Shown: one piece after another, positions 18,220 through 26,485 of the stretch | Layout of the letters: the number at the start of each line of letters is the position of its first letter | How positions within the stretch are numbered: position 1 is the stretch's first letter | Assembly: GCA_964620045.1 (NCBI GenBank) | Contig: CAZUJL010000008.1 | Span: 71,319-135,318 of the forward strand | Direction of reading: 5' to 3' | Source: VFKU01 sp964620045 | GTDB taxonomy: Bacteria > Hydrogenedentota > Hydrogenedentia > Hydrogenedentales > GCA-2746185 | Length of the DNA stretch: 64,000 nt | Translations under genes and position numbers: made by a program | Notes under the pieces: generated by a model | Databases searched by the model: none | What the model saw: only the letters and a program-made list of their open reading frames with translations | What the model was told of the DNA's origin: nothing

Positions 18220-18420
18220 GTGTCTCAAATGGACGAATTCGGGCGGCACGAAGTGCTGCACATGAGCATGTTTCTGCAGCGCGCCGTCGAGGAAGAACTC
18301 ATCGATCACGCACAGGTGCAGGCCAACCCCGAGTGGAAGGCGTTGGCCGAGACCGCGTTCGACGCGCTGTATAAGCTGTATCAGGCCGTGGGCAGCGCCC
18401 ATCTGAGCGGAGAAGGCTAG
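18220..18420 (+). CDS. Small conserved helical protein, 66 residues
   Basis: The GTG at 18220 is taken because GAGGAG lies at 18207-18212; an ATG three codons later is an alternative. The product is MSQMDEFGRHEVLHMSMFLQ followed by RAVEEELIDHAQVQANPEWK and an amphipathic C-terminal helix with ALYKLYQAVGSAHL. It is acidic, soluble and probably a two- or three-helix bundle. I recall similar short proteins of unknown function in alphaproteobacteria and other groups, but cannot search. It is not obviously part of an operon, as both neighbours have their own ribosome sites. Confidence 0.6.
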   Translation: MSQMDEFGRHEVLHMSMFLQRAVEEELIDHAQVQANPEWKALAETAFDALYKLYQAVGSAHLSGEG

Positions 18421-18551
18421 GCCATCTGCATGCCGTATGTTGTAGGCAGCACTGGATTTATGCTACTGTTTGGCGCCTTTTGCGGGTGAATTGCCCTGCC
18501 CCAATCGTGATTTTTTCCCCGGAAACCTGGGATGGATTTGGAGTATTTAGC

Positions 18552-19328
18552 GTGCGCGTGCCGTTGATTGCCGCCAATTGGAAGATGAACAAGACGATTG
18601 GCGAGGCGTCGGCGTTCATGCGTGGGTTGGTGTCCAAGGTGGCGTCGGCCGACGGCGTCGAAGTCGTCGTTTGCCCGCCGTACACGTCGATTGCGGCCGT
18701 GGTTGAGGGCGCCAAGGGTTCGGATATCGCGGTCGGCGGGCAGGATTGCTACGCGAAGGCCAGCGGCGCGTTCACCGGCGAGGTGGCGCCGCAGATGTTG
18801 AAAGACGCCGGCTGCGCGTGGGTCATCATTGGCCACAGCGAGCGCCGGCAGTTGTTCGGCGAGACCGACGACGTGGCGAACGCGAAGTTGCGCGCGGCGC
18901 TCGCGGCGGGTTTGAAAGTGATCTTCTGCATCGGCGAGACGCTGGACGAGCGCAACAGTGGCGAGATGGATTCCGTGCTGCGCCGCCAGGTGCTCGGCGG
19001 CCTGAAAGATGTGCCGAAGGCTGATCTTGCGAAGATGGCGCTGGCGTATGAACCGGTGTGGGCGATTGGCACCGGCGTGACGGCGTCGCCGGAACAGGCC
19101 GAGGAAGCGCATGCCTTCGTGCGGGCGCTCGTGCGCGCGCAGTATGACGGCGCCGCGGCTGAGGCGATGCGGATTCAGTACGGCGGTTCAGTGAAAGCGG
19201 ATAATGCGGCGGACTTGCTCTCGCGGCCGGATGTAGACGGCGCGCTGGTGGGCGGGGCGTCGTTGGAAGCGGACAGTTTTGCAGCAATCGTAGCGGCGGG
19301 CGCGGCGGAAACCGCGCGCGCACGATAA
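18552..19328 (+). CDS. tpiA: Triosephosphate isomerase
   Basis: 258 residues from the GTG at 18552, which gives the canonical N-terminus MRVPLIAANWKMNKT. It interconverts dihydroxyacetone phosphate and glyceraldehyde 3-phosphate. Active-site Lys is in NWKMN, the electrophilic His in IIGHSERR, and the catalytic Glu in AYEPVWAIGTG; the phosphate-binding YGGSVKADN and the GALVGGASL ending are intact. It lies 15 bp upstream of secG, a pairing seen in many bacteria. Reading through from upstream in frame would add 24 codons that have no resemblance to the family. Confidence 0.97.
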   Translation: MRVPLIAANWKMNKTIGEASAFMRGLVSKVASADGVEVVVCPPYTSIAAVVEGAKGSDIAVGGQDCYAKASGAFTGEVAPQMLKDAGCAWVIIGHSERRQLFGETDDVANAKLRAALAAGLKVIFCIGETLDERNSGEMDSVLRRQVLGGLKDVPKADLAKMALAYEPVWAIGTGVTASPEQAEEAHAFVRALVRAQYDGAAAEAMRIQYGGSVKADNAADLLSRPDVDGALVGGASLEADSFAAIVAAGAAETARAR

Positions 19329-19343
19329 AGGAAAATTACGTCG

Positions 19344-19856
19344 ATGGATATTTTCTCCTGGAACACCCTGTGGATCGTGTTGGTCATTCTCTACGTGCCG
19401 GCGTGTCTCGGCCTCATCACGATCGTGTTGCTGCAGAAGGGCAAGGGCACGGGCTTCGCCGGCGCGTTTGGCGCGGGCGCGGGTCCGGGTTCTGAAGCCG
19501 TGTTCGGTCCGCGCGCGGGCCAGACGCTGCCCGTGAAGCTGACCTATGTCGCCGCGATCATCTTTGTGTTGATCTCGATGAGCATGTCGCTGATCGCGGG
19601 CCGCGTAGGCCGGGGCCGTTCGCCCGAACTGGCAGGCGGTGCCGGTGCCGGCACGACTGCGCCGACGACGCGCGAAACTGGCCTCGAAGAGTTGGGCCTG
19701 GGCCAGCACGAGCAGGGCGCCGCGGCGGGCGTATCCGTTCCGTCGGTAACCGTAGCGCCTGCCGAAAATGCTGCTCCGGCGGAAGCGGCGCCTGCGGAAG
19801 CCGCGCCGGCCGAGCAAGCTCCGGCGGAAACGCCGCCGGCGACGCCGCAACAATAG
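19344..19856 (+). CDS. secG: Preprotein translocase subunit SecG with long acidic tail
   Basis: 170 residues. The first 90 are SecG: TM1 (WNTLWIVLVILYVPACLGLI), the conserved VLLQKGKGTGFAGAFGAG loop with its FGP motif (SEAVFGPRAGQTL), then TM2 (YVAAIIFVLISMSMSL). SecG is the small helper subunit of the SecYEG channel and assists SecA-driven export. The last 75 residues form an Ala/Pro/Glu-rich tail with PAEAAPAEAAPAEQ-type repeats, longer than in model SecG proteins; such tails occur in several phyla. A stem-loop that can act as a terminator follows at 19864-19897. Confidence 0.93.
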   Translation: MDIFSWNTLWIVLVILYVPACLGLITIVLLQKGKGTGFAGAFGAGAGPGSEAVFGPRAGQTLPVKLTYVAAIIFVLISMSMSLIAGRVGRGRSPELAGGAGAGTTAPTTRETGLEELGLGQHEQGAAAGVSVPSVTVAPAENAAPAEAAPAEAAPAEQAPAETPPATPQQ

Positions 19857-19863
19857 TCTGAAC

Positions 19864-19897
19864 AACGGGCACGCGCGGAATGATGCGGGTGCCCGTT
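19864..19897 (+). terminator. Stem-loop after secG
   Basis: AACGGGCAC at 19864-19872 pairs perfectly with GTGCCCGTT at 19889-19897 across a 16-base loop, and a further T follows. It starts 8 bp after the secG stop and ends 23 bp before murA. It would terminate or attenuate transcription from tpiA-secG into murA. The T-run is short, so termination strength is uncertain. Confidence 0.55.
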
Positions 19898-19920
19898 TAG
19901 CACGCTAGGGGGCGCGGGAC

Positions 19921-21174
19921 GTGGACCAGATACTCGTTCGAGGGGGCACGCCGCTGCGGGGGCGCGTGGTGGTGCGCGGCGCGAAAAACTCTGCACTGCC
20001 GCTGATGGCGGCCGCAATCGCGTCGCAAGAACCGTGCACACTACACAACGTCCCCTGTCTGCATGACGTTTTCGCCATGGACAAAATACTCACCTCCATG
20101 GGCATGGGCATCGACTTCACCGGCCAGAGCATGACGCTCGATCCGACGGCGCTGAATTCCAGCGAAGCCTCCTACGAACTCGTGCGCAAAATGCGCGCGT
20201 CGTTTTTCGTACTCGGGCCGCTGCTCGCGCGCTTCGGCAAGGCGAAGGTCTCGCTGCCGGGCGGTTGCGCCATCGGTGAACGGCCCGTCGACATCCACCT
20301 CAAAGGCCTCACGTCTCTCGGCGCGCAGATACGCATAGAGGACGGGTACGTGGTGGCGCAGGGCAAACTACGCGGCGCGAACGTCGGGCTTGATTTCCCC
20401 AGCGTCGGCGCCACGGAAAACCTGATGATGGCGGCCTCCATGGCCGACGGCGTCACGCGGCTGAACAACGTTGCGCGCGAGCCGGAGATTGTCGATCTTG
20501 CTGAATTCCTGAACAAGATGGGCGCGCAGATTTCCGGCGCCGGCACGGACCTGATCACGATCGTGGGCGTGAAAGAATTGAAGGGCGCCGTGCACGAAGT
20601 GATCGCGGACCGCATCGAGGCCGGCACCTTCTTGATCGCGGGCCTGGCCACGCGCGGCGACGTGACGGTGGAGAAAGCGAACGCCAGCCACCTGGATTCG
20701 TTTCTGGATAAATTGAGGGAAATGGGTGCGAAAATCGAGGCCAAAGGCACCGAAATCCGCGCGACCGCGCCGGACGGCTTGATGGCCAAGGACATCTCCA
20801 CCCAGCCCTATCCCGGCTTCCCGACCGACCTGCAGGCGCAGACGATGACCCTGATGTGCATATCGCAGGGCACTAGCGTGATTCGCGAGTCCGTGTTCGA
20901 AAACCGCTTCATGCAGGTGGCCGAATTGCGCCGCATGGGCGCGGACATCGACACCAAGGGCAGCACGGCCGTCGTGCGCGGCGTGTCGGGCCTGTCCGGC
21001 GCGCCCGTGATGGCGAGCGACCTGCGCGCGAGCGCGGCGCTGGTGATTGCCGGGCTCATCGCGAGCAAGGGCGAGACGCGAATCGCACGTGTGTACCACA
21101 TCGATCGCGGCTATGAGCGGATCGAAGAGCGCTTGCAATCGCTCGGCGCGGACATCAAGCGCCGGCGCGAGTAA
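19921..21174 (+). CDS. murA: UDP-N-acetylglucosamine 1-carboxyvinyltransferase
   Basis: 417 residues. MurA transfers enolpyruvate from PEP to UDP-GlcNAc, the first committed step of peptidoglycan synthesis. The N-terminal GAKNSALPLMAAAI has the catalytic-loop lysine and asparagine. Cys116 in PGGCAIGERPVDIHL is the residue attacked by fosfomycin, so the enzyme should be fosfomycin-sensitive. YPGFPTDLQAQTM and the C-terminal YHIDRGYERIEERL segment are intact. GTG start at 19921. The gene precedes hisD by 30 bp, so it may be transcribed with the histidine genes. Confidence 0.97.
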   Translation: MDQILVRGGTPLRGRVVVRGAKNSALPLMAAAIASQEPCTLHNVPCLHDVFAMDKILTSMGMGIDFTGQSMTLDPTALNSSEASYELVRKMRASFFVLGPLLARFGKAKVSLPGGCAIGERPVDIHLKGLTSLGAQIRIEDGYVVAQGKLRGANVGLDFPSVGATENLMMAASMADGVTRLNNVAREPEIVDLAEFLNKMGAQISGAGTDLITIVGVKELKGAVHEVIADRIEAGTFLIAGLATRGDVTVEKANASHLDSFLDKLREMGAKIEAKGTEIRATAPDGLMAKDISTQPYPGFPTDLQAQTMTLMCISQGTSVIRESVFENRFMQVAELRRMGADIDTKGSTAVVRGVSGLSGAPVMASDLRASAALVIAGLIASKGETRIARVYHIDRGYERIEERLQSLGADIKRRRE

Positions 21175-21204
21175 GTCTACATTTTTAGTTCCGAGAGAGC
21201 CTTT

Positions 21205-22506
21205 GTGAAGACCATTCGTATCGACAACGCAGCCGATTTTGATCGTGCCCTCGTGACGGTATCCCGCGCGGGTACGGGCGACGTCGATCGCGGTATCGCG
21301 GAGAAGATCGAAGCGACCCGCGCGATTGTCGGCGCCGTGCGCACGCGGGGCGACGCGGCCGTTGCGGAATTCACCAAGAAGTTCGACGGCGCGGATCTGA
21401 CGCCGGAGCAATTTGAGGTTTCGGCGGCGGAGATTGATGCGGCCACGGCCTCGGTCGATCCGGAACTGATCGCCGCTCTCACGCGCGCCCACGCCAACAT
21501 CAAACGCTTCCATGAAAAATTCCTGCGGCAATCCTGGGAAGAAAAACTCGAAGACGGCACCATTCTCGGCCAGCGCATCCTGCCGATCGCGAGCGCGGGC
21601 GTATACGTGCCTGGCGGGAAGGCCTTTTATCCGTCCTCGGTACTCATGAATATCGCGCCGGCGCGAGTCGCGGGTGTCGAGAACATCGTCATGGTGTCCC
21701 CGCCGTCGTACAAGGGCGGCATTCATCCGGTGGTATTGGCCGCGGCCAAGATCGCAGGCGCCACGCGCGTGTTCCGCGTCGGCGGCGCGCAGGCGGTCGC
21801 GGCGCTGGCCTACGGCACGAAGACCATCCCGCAGGTGCTGAAGATTACCGGGCCGGGCAACACCTTCGTGACAGCCGCGAAGAGTCTCGTGCGCAGCATT
21901 GTGGACATCGACACCGAAGCCGGGCCGTCCGAAGTGACCGTGATCGCGGACGACTCCGCGAACCCGCGGCTGGTCGCCGGCGAGTTGCTGGCGCAATCCG
22001 AGCACGACGAAGAGGCGCAGGGCGTGCTGATTACGACCTCGGCGGCGTTGTGCGATCGCGTGGCCGCGGCGATCGAGGCCGAACTGGCGACCTTGTCGCG
22101 CCGCGAGATCATCAAAAAGTCGCTCGCGGCGAACGGTGCGATGGTGATCGTGAAAGATTTGGCCGAAGCGATCCGGTTTTCGAATCAGCTCGGCCCGGAA
22201 CACCTCGCGGTATACACACAAAACCCGCGTGCCGTGTTCGAAAAAATCACCGCGGCGGGCAGCATCATGCTCGGCGAATCGACCACTGTGGTGCTCGGCG
22301 ACTACTACGCGGGCCCGAATCACATTCTGCCGACCGGCCGGCGCGCGCGCTTTGCAAGCCCGCTGACGGCGGAAAATTTCCGGAAGGTATCCAGCGTGAT
22401 CGAGTTCACGCCGGAACGTGTGAAACAAGCGGCGCCGGACGTGCTGCGTCTCGCGCGCGCCGAGGAACTGACTGCGCACGCCCGCGCGATTGAGATGCGC
22501 CAATGA
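21205..22506 (+). CDS. hisD: Histidinol dehydrogenase
   Basis: 433 residues. HisD carries out the last two NAD-dependent oxidations from histidinol to histidine. Typical motifs are YVPGGKAFYPSSVLMN, PGNTFVTAAKSLVR, the SEHDEEAQG with Zn-binding His and the LGPEHLAVYT with its catalytic residues, then GPNHILPTGRRARFASPLT. GTG start at 21205. The stop overlaps the hisC start (ATGA), which shows translational coupling. The rest of the histidine pathway is not in the window. Confidence 0.97.
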   Translation: MKTIRIDNAADFDRALVTVSRAGTGDVDRGIAEKIEATRAIVGAVRTRGDAAVAEFTKKFDGADLTPEQFEVSAAEIDAATASVDPELIAALTRAHANIKRFHEKFLRQSWEEKLEDGTILGQRILPIASAGVYVPGGKAFYPSSVLMNIAPARVAGVENIVMVSPPSYKGGIHPVVLAAAKIAGATRVFRVGGAQAVAALAYGTKTIPQVLKITGPGNTFVTAAKSLVRSIVDIDTEAGPSEVTVIADDSANPRLVAGELLAQSEHDEEAQGVLITTSAALCDRVAAAIEAELATLSRREIIKKSLAANGAMVIVKDLAEAIRFSNQLGPEHLAVYTQNPRAVFEKITAAGSIMLGESTTVVLGDYYAGPNHILPTGRRARFASPLTAENFRKVSSVIEFTPERVKQAAPDVLRLARAEELTAHARAIEMRQ

Positions 22507-23555
22507 AGTATCAGCGCGAAATTCTGAAACCGGTCTCGGGGTACGTGCCGGGCGAGCAACCCAAGCCGGGCGAGCGCATCATCAAGCTCAACACGAACGA
22601 AAACCCGTATCCGCCCTCGCCGCGCGTGCTCGAAGCCGTGGCCGGTGTGGGTGCGGAAGGCCTGCGCCGTTATCCTGACCCGAACTCGGTCGAGCTGCGG
22701 AAGACGGCCGCCGAGTTGTATGGCTTCGCGGGTCCGGAGTGGGCGATCGCGGGCAACGGTTCAGACGAACTGCTCGCCATGATCATCCGTACCTTTTCCG
22801 ATCCCGGCGACACGATTTGGTCGGCGTACCCGACTTACTCGCTCTACGACACGCTGGTGAAGCTGCACGGCGCGAAGTATGCCAGCGTGGATCTCGACAC
22901 AAATTTCCAGATGACGCCGGAGTTCTTCACGCGCAAGGGCCGCATCTTTTTTCTCGCGCGTCCGAATGCGCCAAGCGGCGTATCGTCGCCGCGCGCGGAA
23001 GTCGAGAAGTTGTGCGAGAGTTTCGACGGCATTGTGGTGATCGACGAGGCCTACGCCGATTTCGATCAGGACGATTGCATGGATTTCCCGCGCCGCTTCG
23101 AAAACGCGATCGTGACGCGGACGTTTTCCAAGTCCTACGGCCTGTGCGGCCTGCGCGCGGGCCTCGCGTTTGCGCGCCCGGAACTCATCAACGAATTGAT
23201 GAAAACGAAGGACTCGTACAACCTCAATGCGATGAGCCAGGCCGGCGCGACCGCCGCCTTGCGCGATCAGGCGCACATGAAGGCGAACCGCGACAAGATC
23301 ATCGCCACGCGCAACCGCATGACGCAGGAACTCCAAAAGCTGGGATTCACCGTGCCCGAGTCGCGTGGCAACTACGTGCTGGCGCGGTGGAACGGGCAAC
23401 CCGGCGCCAAGGAAATCTTCACCGGCCTGCGCGCGCAGAAAATCGTGGTCCGCTACTTCGAGGCGCGCGGGCTAACCGACGCCCTGCGCATCTCCGTCGG
23501 CACCGACGCCGAAACGGATACGCTGCTGACCGCGATTCGCGCGATTCTGAAGTAA
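22503..23555 (+). CDS. hisC: Histidinol-phosphate aminotransferase
   Basis: 350 residues, a fold-type I PLP enzyme that converts imidazole-acetol phosphate and glutamate to histidinol phosphate. Start-domain KLNTNENPYPPSPRV, the PNAPSGV motif, VVIDEAYADF and the PLP lysine Lys210 in TFSKSYGLCGLRAGLA are all present. The C-terminal RYFEARGLTDALRISVGT has the conserved arginine for carboxylate binding. It shares an ATGA junction with hisD. A palindromic repeat element begins 8 bp after the stop. Confidence 0.96.
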   Translation: MKYQREILKPVSGYVPGEQPKPGERIIKLNTNENPYPPSPRVLEAVAGVGAEGLRRYPDPNSVELRKTAAELYGFAGPEWAIAGNGSDELLAMIIRTFSDPGDTIWSAYPTYSLYDTLVKLHGAKYASVDLDTNFQMTPEFFTRKGRIFFLARPNAPSGVSSPRAEVEKLCESFDGIVVIDEAYADFDQDDCMDFPRRFENAIVTRTFSKSYGLCGLRAGLAFARPELINELMKTKDSYNLNAMSQAGATAALRDQAHMKANRDKIIATRNRMTQELQKLGFTVPESRGNYVLARWNGQPGAKEIFTGLRAQKIVVRYFEARGLTDALRISVGTDAETDTLLTAIRAILK

Positions 23556-23562
23556 GTCCTTC

Positions 23563-23708
23563 CTTTGGACTGCGGCAGCGATAGCTGTCACTTTACCAAG
23601 CCCAGCAAAGCTGGGCGGCTTCACTCCGAAATCCACGGTTCTGGTGTGCGCCTTTCCGGAGCTTGGCTCCGGCAACGAAAGCGGCAGCGTTGCTGCCGTA
23701 GTCCAAAG
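23563..23708. repeat. 146-bp palindrome-rich MITE/REP-like element
   Basis: The ends are near-perfect inverted repeats: CTTTGGACTGCGGCAGC at the left and, reading the other strand, CTTTGGACTACGGCAGC at the right. Inside lie four hairpins in mirror order. Outer pair: GGCAGC-gata-GCTGTC (23574-23589) and GGCAGC-gtt-GCTGCC (23683-23697). Inner pair: GCCCAGC-aaa-GCTGGGC (23600-23616) and CCGGAGC-ttg-GCTCCGG (23656-23672). It fills most of the 207-bp gap between hisC and the SDR gene. No coding potential. It is probably a non-autonomous element moved by a REP-type or other transposase encoded elsewhere. Confidence 0.75.
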
Positions 23709-23762
23709 AAGCGCGACTCCAGCCCTCGATTTTGTGTTTAATGGGCGCGGGAGGGTCTGCGC

Positions 23763-24608
23763 ATGGCATCCAAGGGTGCGATTTTCATCACGGGCGCGTC
23801 CACGGGCATGGGCGAGTACTGTGCGGTGGGCTTGGCGAAGCGCGGCTACCGCGTATTCGCCGGCGTGCGCAAGCCGGCGGACGGCGAGGCGCTGAAGGCG
23901 CAAGCCGGCAACATCGAACCCGTCATCGTCGACGTGGTGAACGAAGCACAGGTGAAAGAGGCCGCGCGCACGATCGAACAGGCATTGGCCGGCGCGCCGC
24001 TGCTCGCCCTGTGGAACAACGCCGGCATCTCCGTAAACGGCCCGCTCGAATTTCTGCCGCTCGCCGATCTGCGGCGCCAGTTGGACGTCAACGTCATCGG
24101 CCAGGTCGCGGCAACCCAGGCCTTCCTGCCAATGCTGCGCAAATCCAAGGGCCGCATCCTCATCACGGGTTCGATTGGTGGATTTTTCACGACGCCGATG
24201 CTGACGCCGTACTGCATGTCGAAATACGCGATGGAAGCCTTTGCGGATGGGCTGCGCCGCGAAGTGCGCCCCTTCGACATCAAGGTCGTGTTGCTGGAGC
24301 CGGGTGGCATCAAGAGCAAAATTTTCGAGAAGGGCATCAGCGAGAGCGAAGTCTTCATCAAGAACTCGCCGCCCGAGATGATGCAGCATTACGGCTGGTT
24401 GGTCAGCGCGCTGCGCAAGGTGGGGCCGCAGATGGAACAGCGCGCGATGTCCGCGGAGGAAGTGCTCAAATGCGTCGTCCACGCGCTGGAATCGCCGACG
24501 CCGAAGACCCGCTACCGCATGGGCGCAAACTCCACGGTGCAGAAGATCATCTCCAAACTCCCCGATCGCGTGCAGGACCGGCTGGTCGCCAAAATGATGG
24601 GCGGCTGA
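23763..24608 (+). CDS. Short-chain dehydrogenase/reductase
   Basis: 281 residues. The classical SDR elements are present: ITGASTGMGEYCAVGLAKRG as the cofactor-binding TGxxxGxG, NNAGIS, the catalytic serine in ITGSIGGFF and the YCMSKYAMEAFADGLRRE with active-site Tyr and Lys. The C-terminal extension after residue 190 resembles retinol-dehydrogenase-like or corticosteroid-type SDRs. Substrate cannot be inferred. An Arg residue follows the glycine motif region (RKPADGEAL), which slightly favours NADP. Promoter elements would lie within or after the repeat element immediately upstream. Confidence 0.88.
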   Translation: MASKGAIFITGASTGMGEYCAVGLAKRGYRVFAGVRKPADGEALKAQAGNIEPVIVDVVNEAQVKEAARTIEQALAGAPLLALWNNAGISVNGPLEFLPLADLRRQLDVNVIGQVAATQAFLPMLRKSKGRILITGSIGGFFTTPMLTPYCMSKYAMEAFADGLRREVRPFDIKVVLLEPGGIKSKIFEKGISESEVFIKNSPPEMMQHYGWLVSALRKVGPQMEQRAMSAEEVLKCVVHALESPTPKTRYRMGANSTVQKIISKLPDRVQDRLVAKMMGG

Positions 24609-24674
24609 GCGGATTCGCCGCGCGAGGGATGTGTTCGGTACGATAGGCGTCTGCTTAAGCTCCGCGAGGATTCC

Positions 24675-25667
24675 GTGAAACGTCTTGTTGTTCTCAGTCT
24701 GCTGGCCTTGGCCGGATGCGCGCCCGCGCGCGACGTGATCGTGGTCTACAGTCCACACGGCCACGACGTCGCCAAGGATTACGAAGCGCTGTTCGAGGCC
24801 GCGCACCCCGACATCGACTTGCAGTGGCTCGACATGGGCTCGCAAGAGGTCTACAACAAGATCAGCATGGAGAAGAACCGTCCCGCCTGCGACGTGTGGT
24901 GGGGCGCGCCAAGCACGATGTTCATCCAGGCCGCCAAGAACGGTTTGCTCGATGCCTACAAGCCGACCTGGGCCGACAGCGTCGCCGTGGCCGACCGCGA
25001 TCCGGCGGATCTGTGGTACGGGATTTACCAGACGCCGATGTCGATGTTTTTCAATTCGCGCAAGTACACGCGTCCCGAAGTGCCGCAGACCTGGGACGAA
25101 CTGCTCGATCCGAAATGGACCGGCAAGATCACGATTCGCAAACCGCCCGCATCCGGCACGATGCGCACCTTCATCGGCGCGATGATCCTGCGCGCGGAAA
25201 ACGAAGACGCCGGCATTGCGTGGCTCAAGAAGCTGCACGCGCAGACGAAGAGCTATCCCGAATCGCCGCAGTTGCTGTTCGACAACATCAAGCGCAGCGA
25301 AGAATTGATCACCGTATGGATCATGCCGGACGCCGTGCTCGAGCGCGAGCGCAACGGCAGCCCCTTCGATTTTCATGTGCCCAAGCCCACACCCGTGCTC
25401 ACCGAGGCGATTGCGATCGTAAAAGGCGCGCCACACCGCAAGAACGCCGAATTGTTCTATGAATTCGTGACCAGTGCGGACGCGCTAGTGCATCAGGCGC
25501 AGGCGTACTCAAAGATTCCCGTGCGCAAGGACATCGAGCCGGCGCGCCTGCCCGCGTGGATGGCACAGGAAACCATTGAGCCGATGGCCATAGACTGGGC
25601 GTCGTTCGCCGAAAAAGAGACGAAGTGGATGGAGCGCTGGGAAAAAGAGGTCTACAGCGCGAAATGA
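24675..25667 (+). CDS. ABC transporter substrate-binding lipoprotein, Fe(III)/AfuA-FbpA type
   Basis: 330 residues. GTG start at 24675 after a GAGGATT. The lipoprotein signal ends LALAGC. The mature part has the class II periplasmic-binding fold: VVYSPHGHDVAKDYEALFEA, then DVWWGAPSTMFIQAAKNGLL, YQTPMSMFFNSRKY, and PQTWDELLDPKWTGKI. This pattern is typical of binding proteins for iron and related ligands (FbpA/AfuA, ThiB, phosphonate-type). An ATPase gene overlaps its stop. No permease gene is nearby, so the transporter is incomplete as it stands. The ligand remains open. Confidence 0.88.
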   Translation: MKRLVVLSLLALAGCAPARDVIVVYSPHGHDVAKDYEALFEAAHPDIDLQWLDMGSQEVYNKISMEKNRPACDVWWGAPSTMFIQAAKNGLLDAYKPTWADSVAVADRDPADLWYGIYQTPMSMFFNSRKYTRPEVPQTWDELLDPKWTGKITIRKPPASGTMRTFIGAMILRAENEDAGIAWLKKLHAQTKSYPESPQLLFDNIKRSEELITVWIMPDAVLERERNGSPFDFHVPKPTPVLTEAIAIVKGAPHRKNAELFYEFVTSADALVHQAQAYSKIPVRKDIEPARLPAWMAQETIEPMAIDWASFAEKETKWMERWEKEVYSAK

Positions 25668-26395
25668 GTTCCGTTCGGCTCGAGCACGTGTCGAAGGTTT
25701 ACGGCGCCGGCGGCGGCGTGCGCGATTTCTCGGTCGAAATTGCCGACGGCGAGTTCTTCGCGTTTCTCGGACAGAGTGGCTGCGGCAAAACGACCACACT
25801 GCGCGTGGTGGCCGGGCTCGAGCAACCCGACAGCGGCCGCGTGTATTTCGACGGCCGCGATGTGACGGATCTCCCGCCGGAAAAGCGTGATGCCGCGATG
25901 GTGTTTCAGAACTACGCGCTGTTCTCGCACCTGAGCGTGGGGGAGAACGTGGCCTTCGGTCTGAAGGCGCGCAAGGTTGGCCGCGAAGAAACCGCGTTCC
26001 GCGTCGGCGAGGCGCTGGAGATGGTGCAGCTCGGCGGCTATGCCAAGCGCGCGGTCACCGAGCTTAGCGGCGGACAGCAACAGCGCGTCGCGCTTGCCCG
26101 CGCGATCGCCGTCCAGCCGAAAATTCTGCTGCTTGATGAACCGCTGAGCAATCTCGATGCGGAGCTGCGCTATGCGACACGGCGCCAACTCGCCGAGTTG
26201 CAGCAGCGTCTCAAAATTACTGCGATTTACGTCACGCATGATCAGGAAGAGGCGCTGGAACTCGCGCACCGCATCGCGATCATGCGCAGCGGCGTCGTGG
26301 AGCAAATTGGCACGCCCGACGACGTGCTGGACCGGCCCGCCACGCCCTTTATCGAAAGCTTCCTGGAGCGGCAACGGCGCCTGATGCGTAAATAG
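25664..26395 (+). CDS. ABC transporter ATP-binding protein
   Basis: 243 residues, starting in an ATGA overlap with the binding-protein gene. Walker A GQSGCGKTT, Q-loop MVFQNYALFSHLSV, signature LSGGQQQRVALARA, Walker B ILLLDEPLSNLD and the switch VTHDQEEAL are complete. The NBD is closest to the Pot/Fbp/MalK-like importer class (LPPEKRDAAMVFQNYALF). At 243 residues it lacks the roughly 100-residue C-terminal TOBE regulatory domain that iron-type ATPases usually have. It must pair with a permease encoded elsewhere or lost. It is the last gene before an AT-rich gap and the HD-GYP gene. Confidence 0.92.
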   Translation: MSSVRLEHVSKVYGAGGGVRDFSVEIADGEFFAFLGQSGCGKTTTLRVVAGLEQPDSGRVYFDGRDVTDLPPEKRDAAMVFQNYALFSHLSVGENVAFGLKARKVGREETAFRVGEALEMVQLGGYAKRAVTELSGGQQQRVALARAIAVQPKILLLDEPLSNLDAELRYATRRQLAELQQRLKITAIYVTHDQEEALELAHRIAIMRSGVVEQIGTPDDVLDRPATPFIESFLERQRRLMRK

Positions 26396-26485
26396 CGCCT
26401 CCGCAATTCCGCAGAATTCGCCAAAATCCCGCCGATCTGGTAATATTTATTGGTCTTTTGCGCCTCAAACGTTCGGGGGAACGGG

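Noticed and set aside
20368..22503. A 711-codon minus-strand frame across murA and hisD
   Set aside because: It covers two certain genes on the opposite strand and has Arg/His/Ala-biased sequence without motifs.
23472..25436. A 654-codon minus-strand frame over hisC end, the repeat element, the SDR and the binding-protein gene
   Set aside because: It passes through a non-coding repeat and antisense to clear genes; no domain visible.
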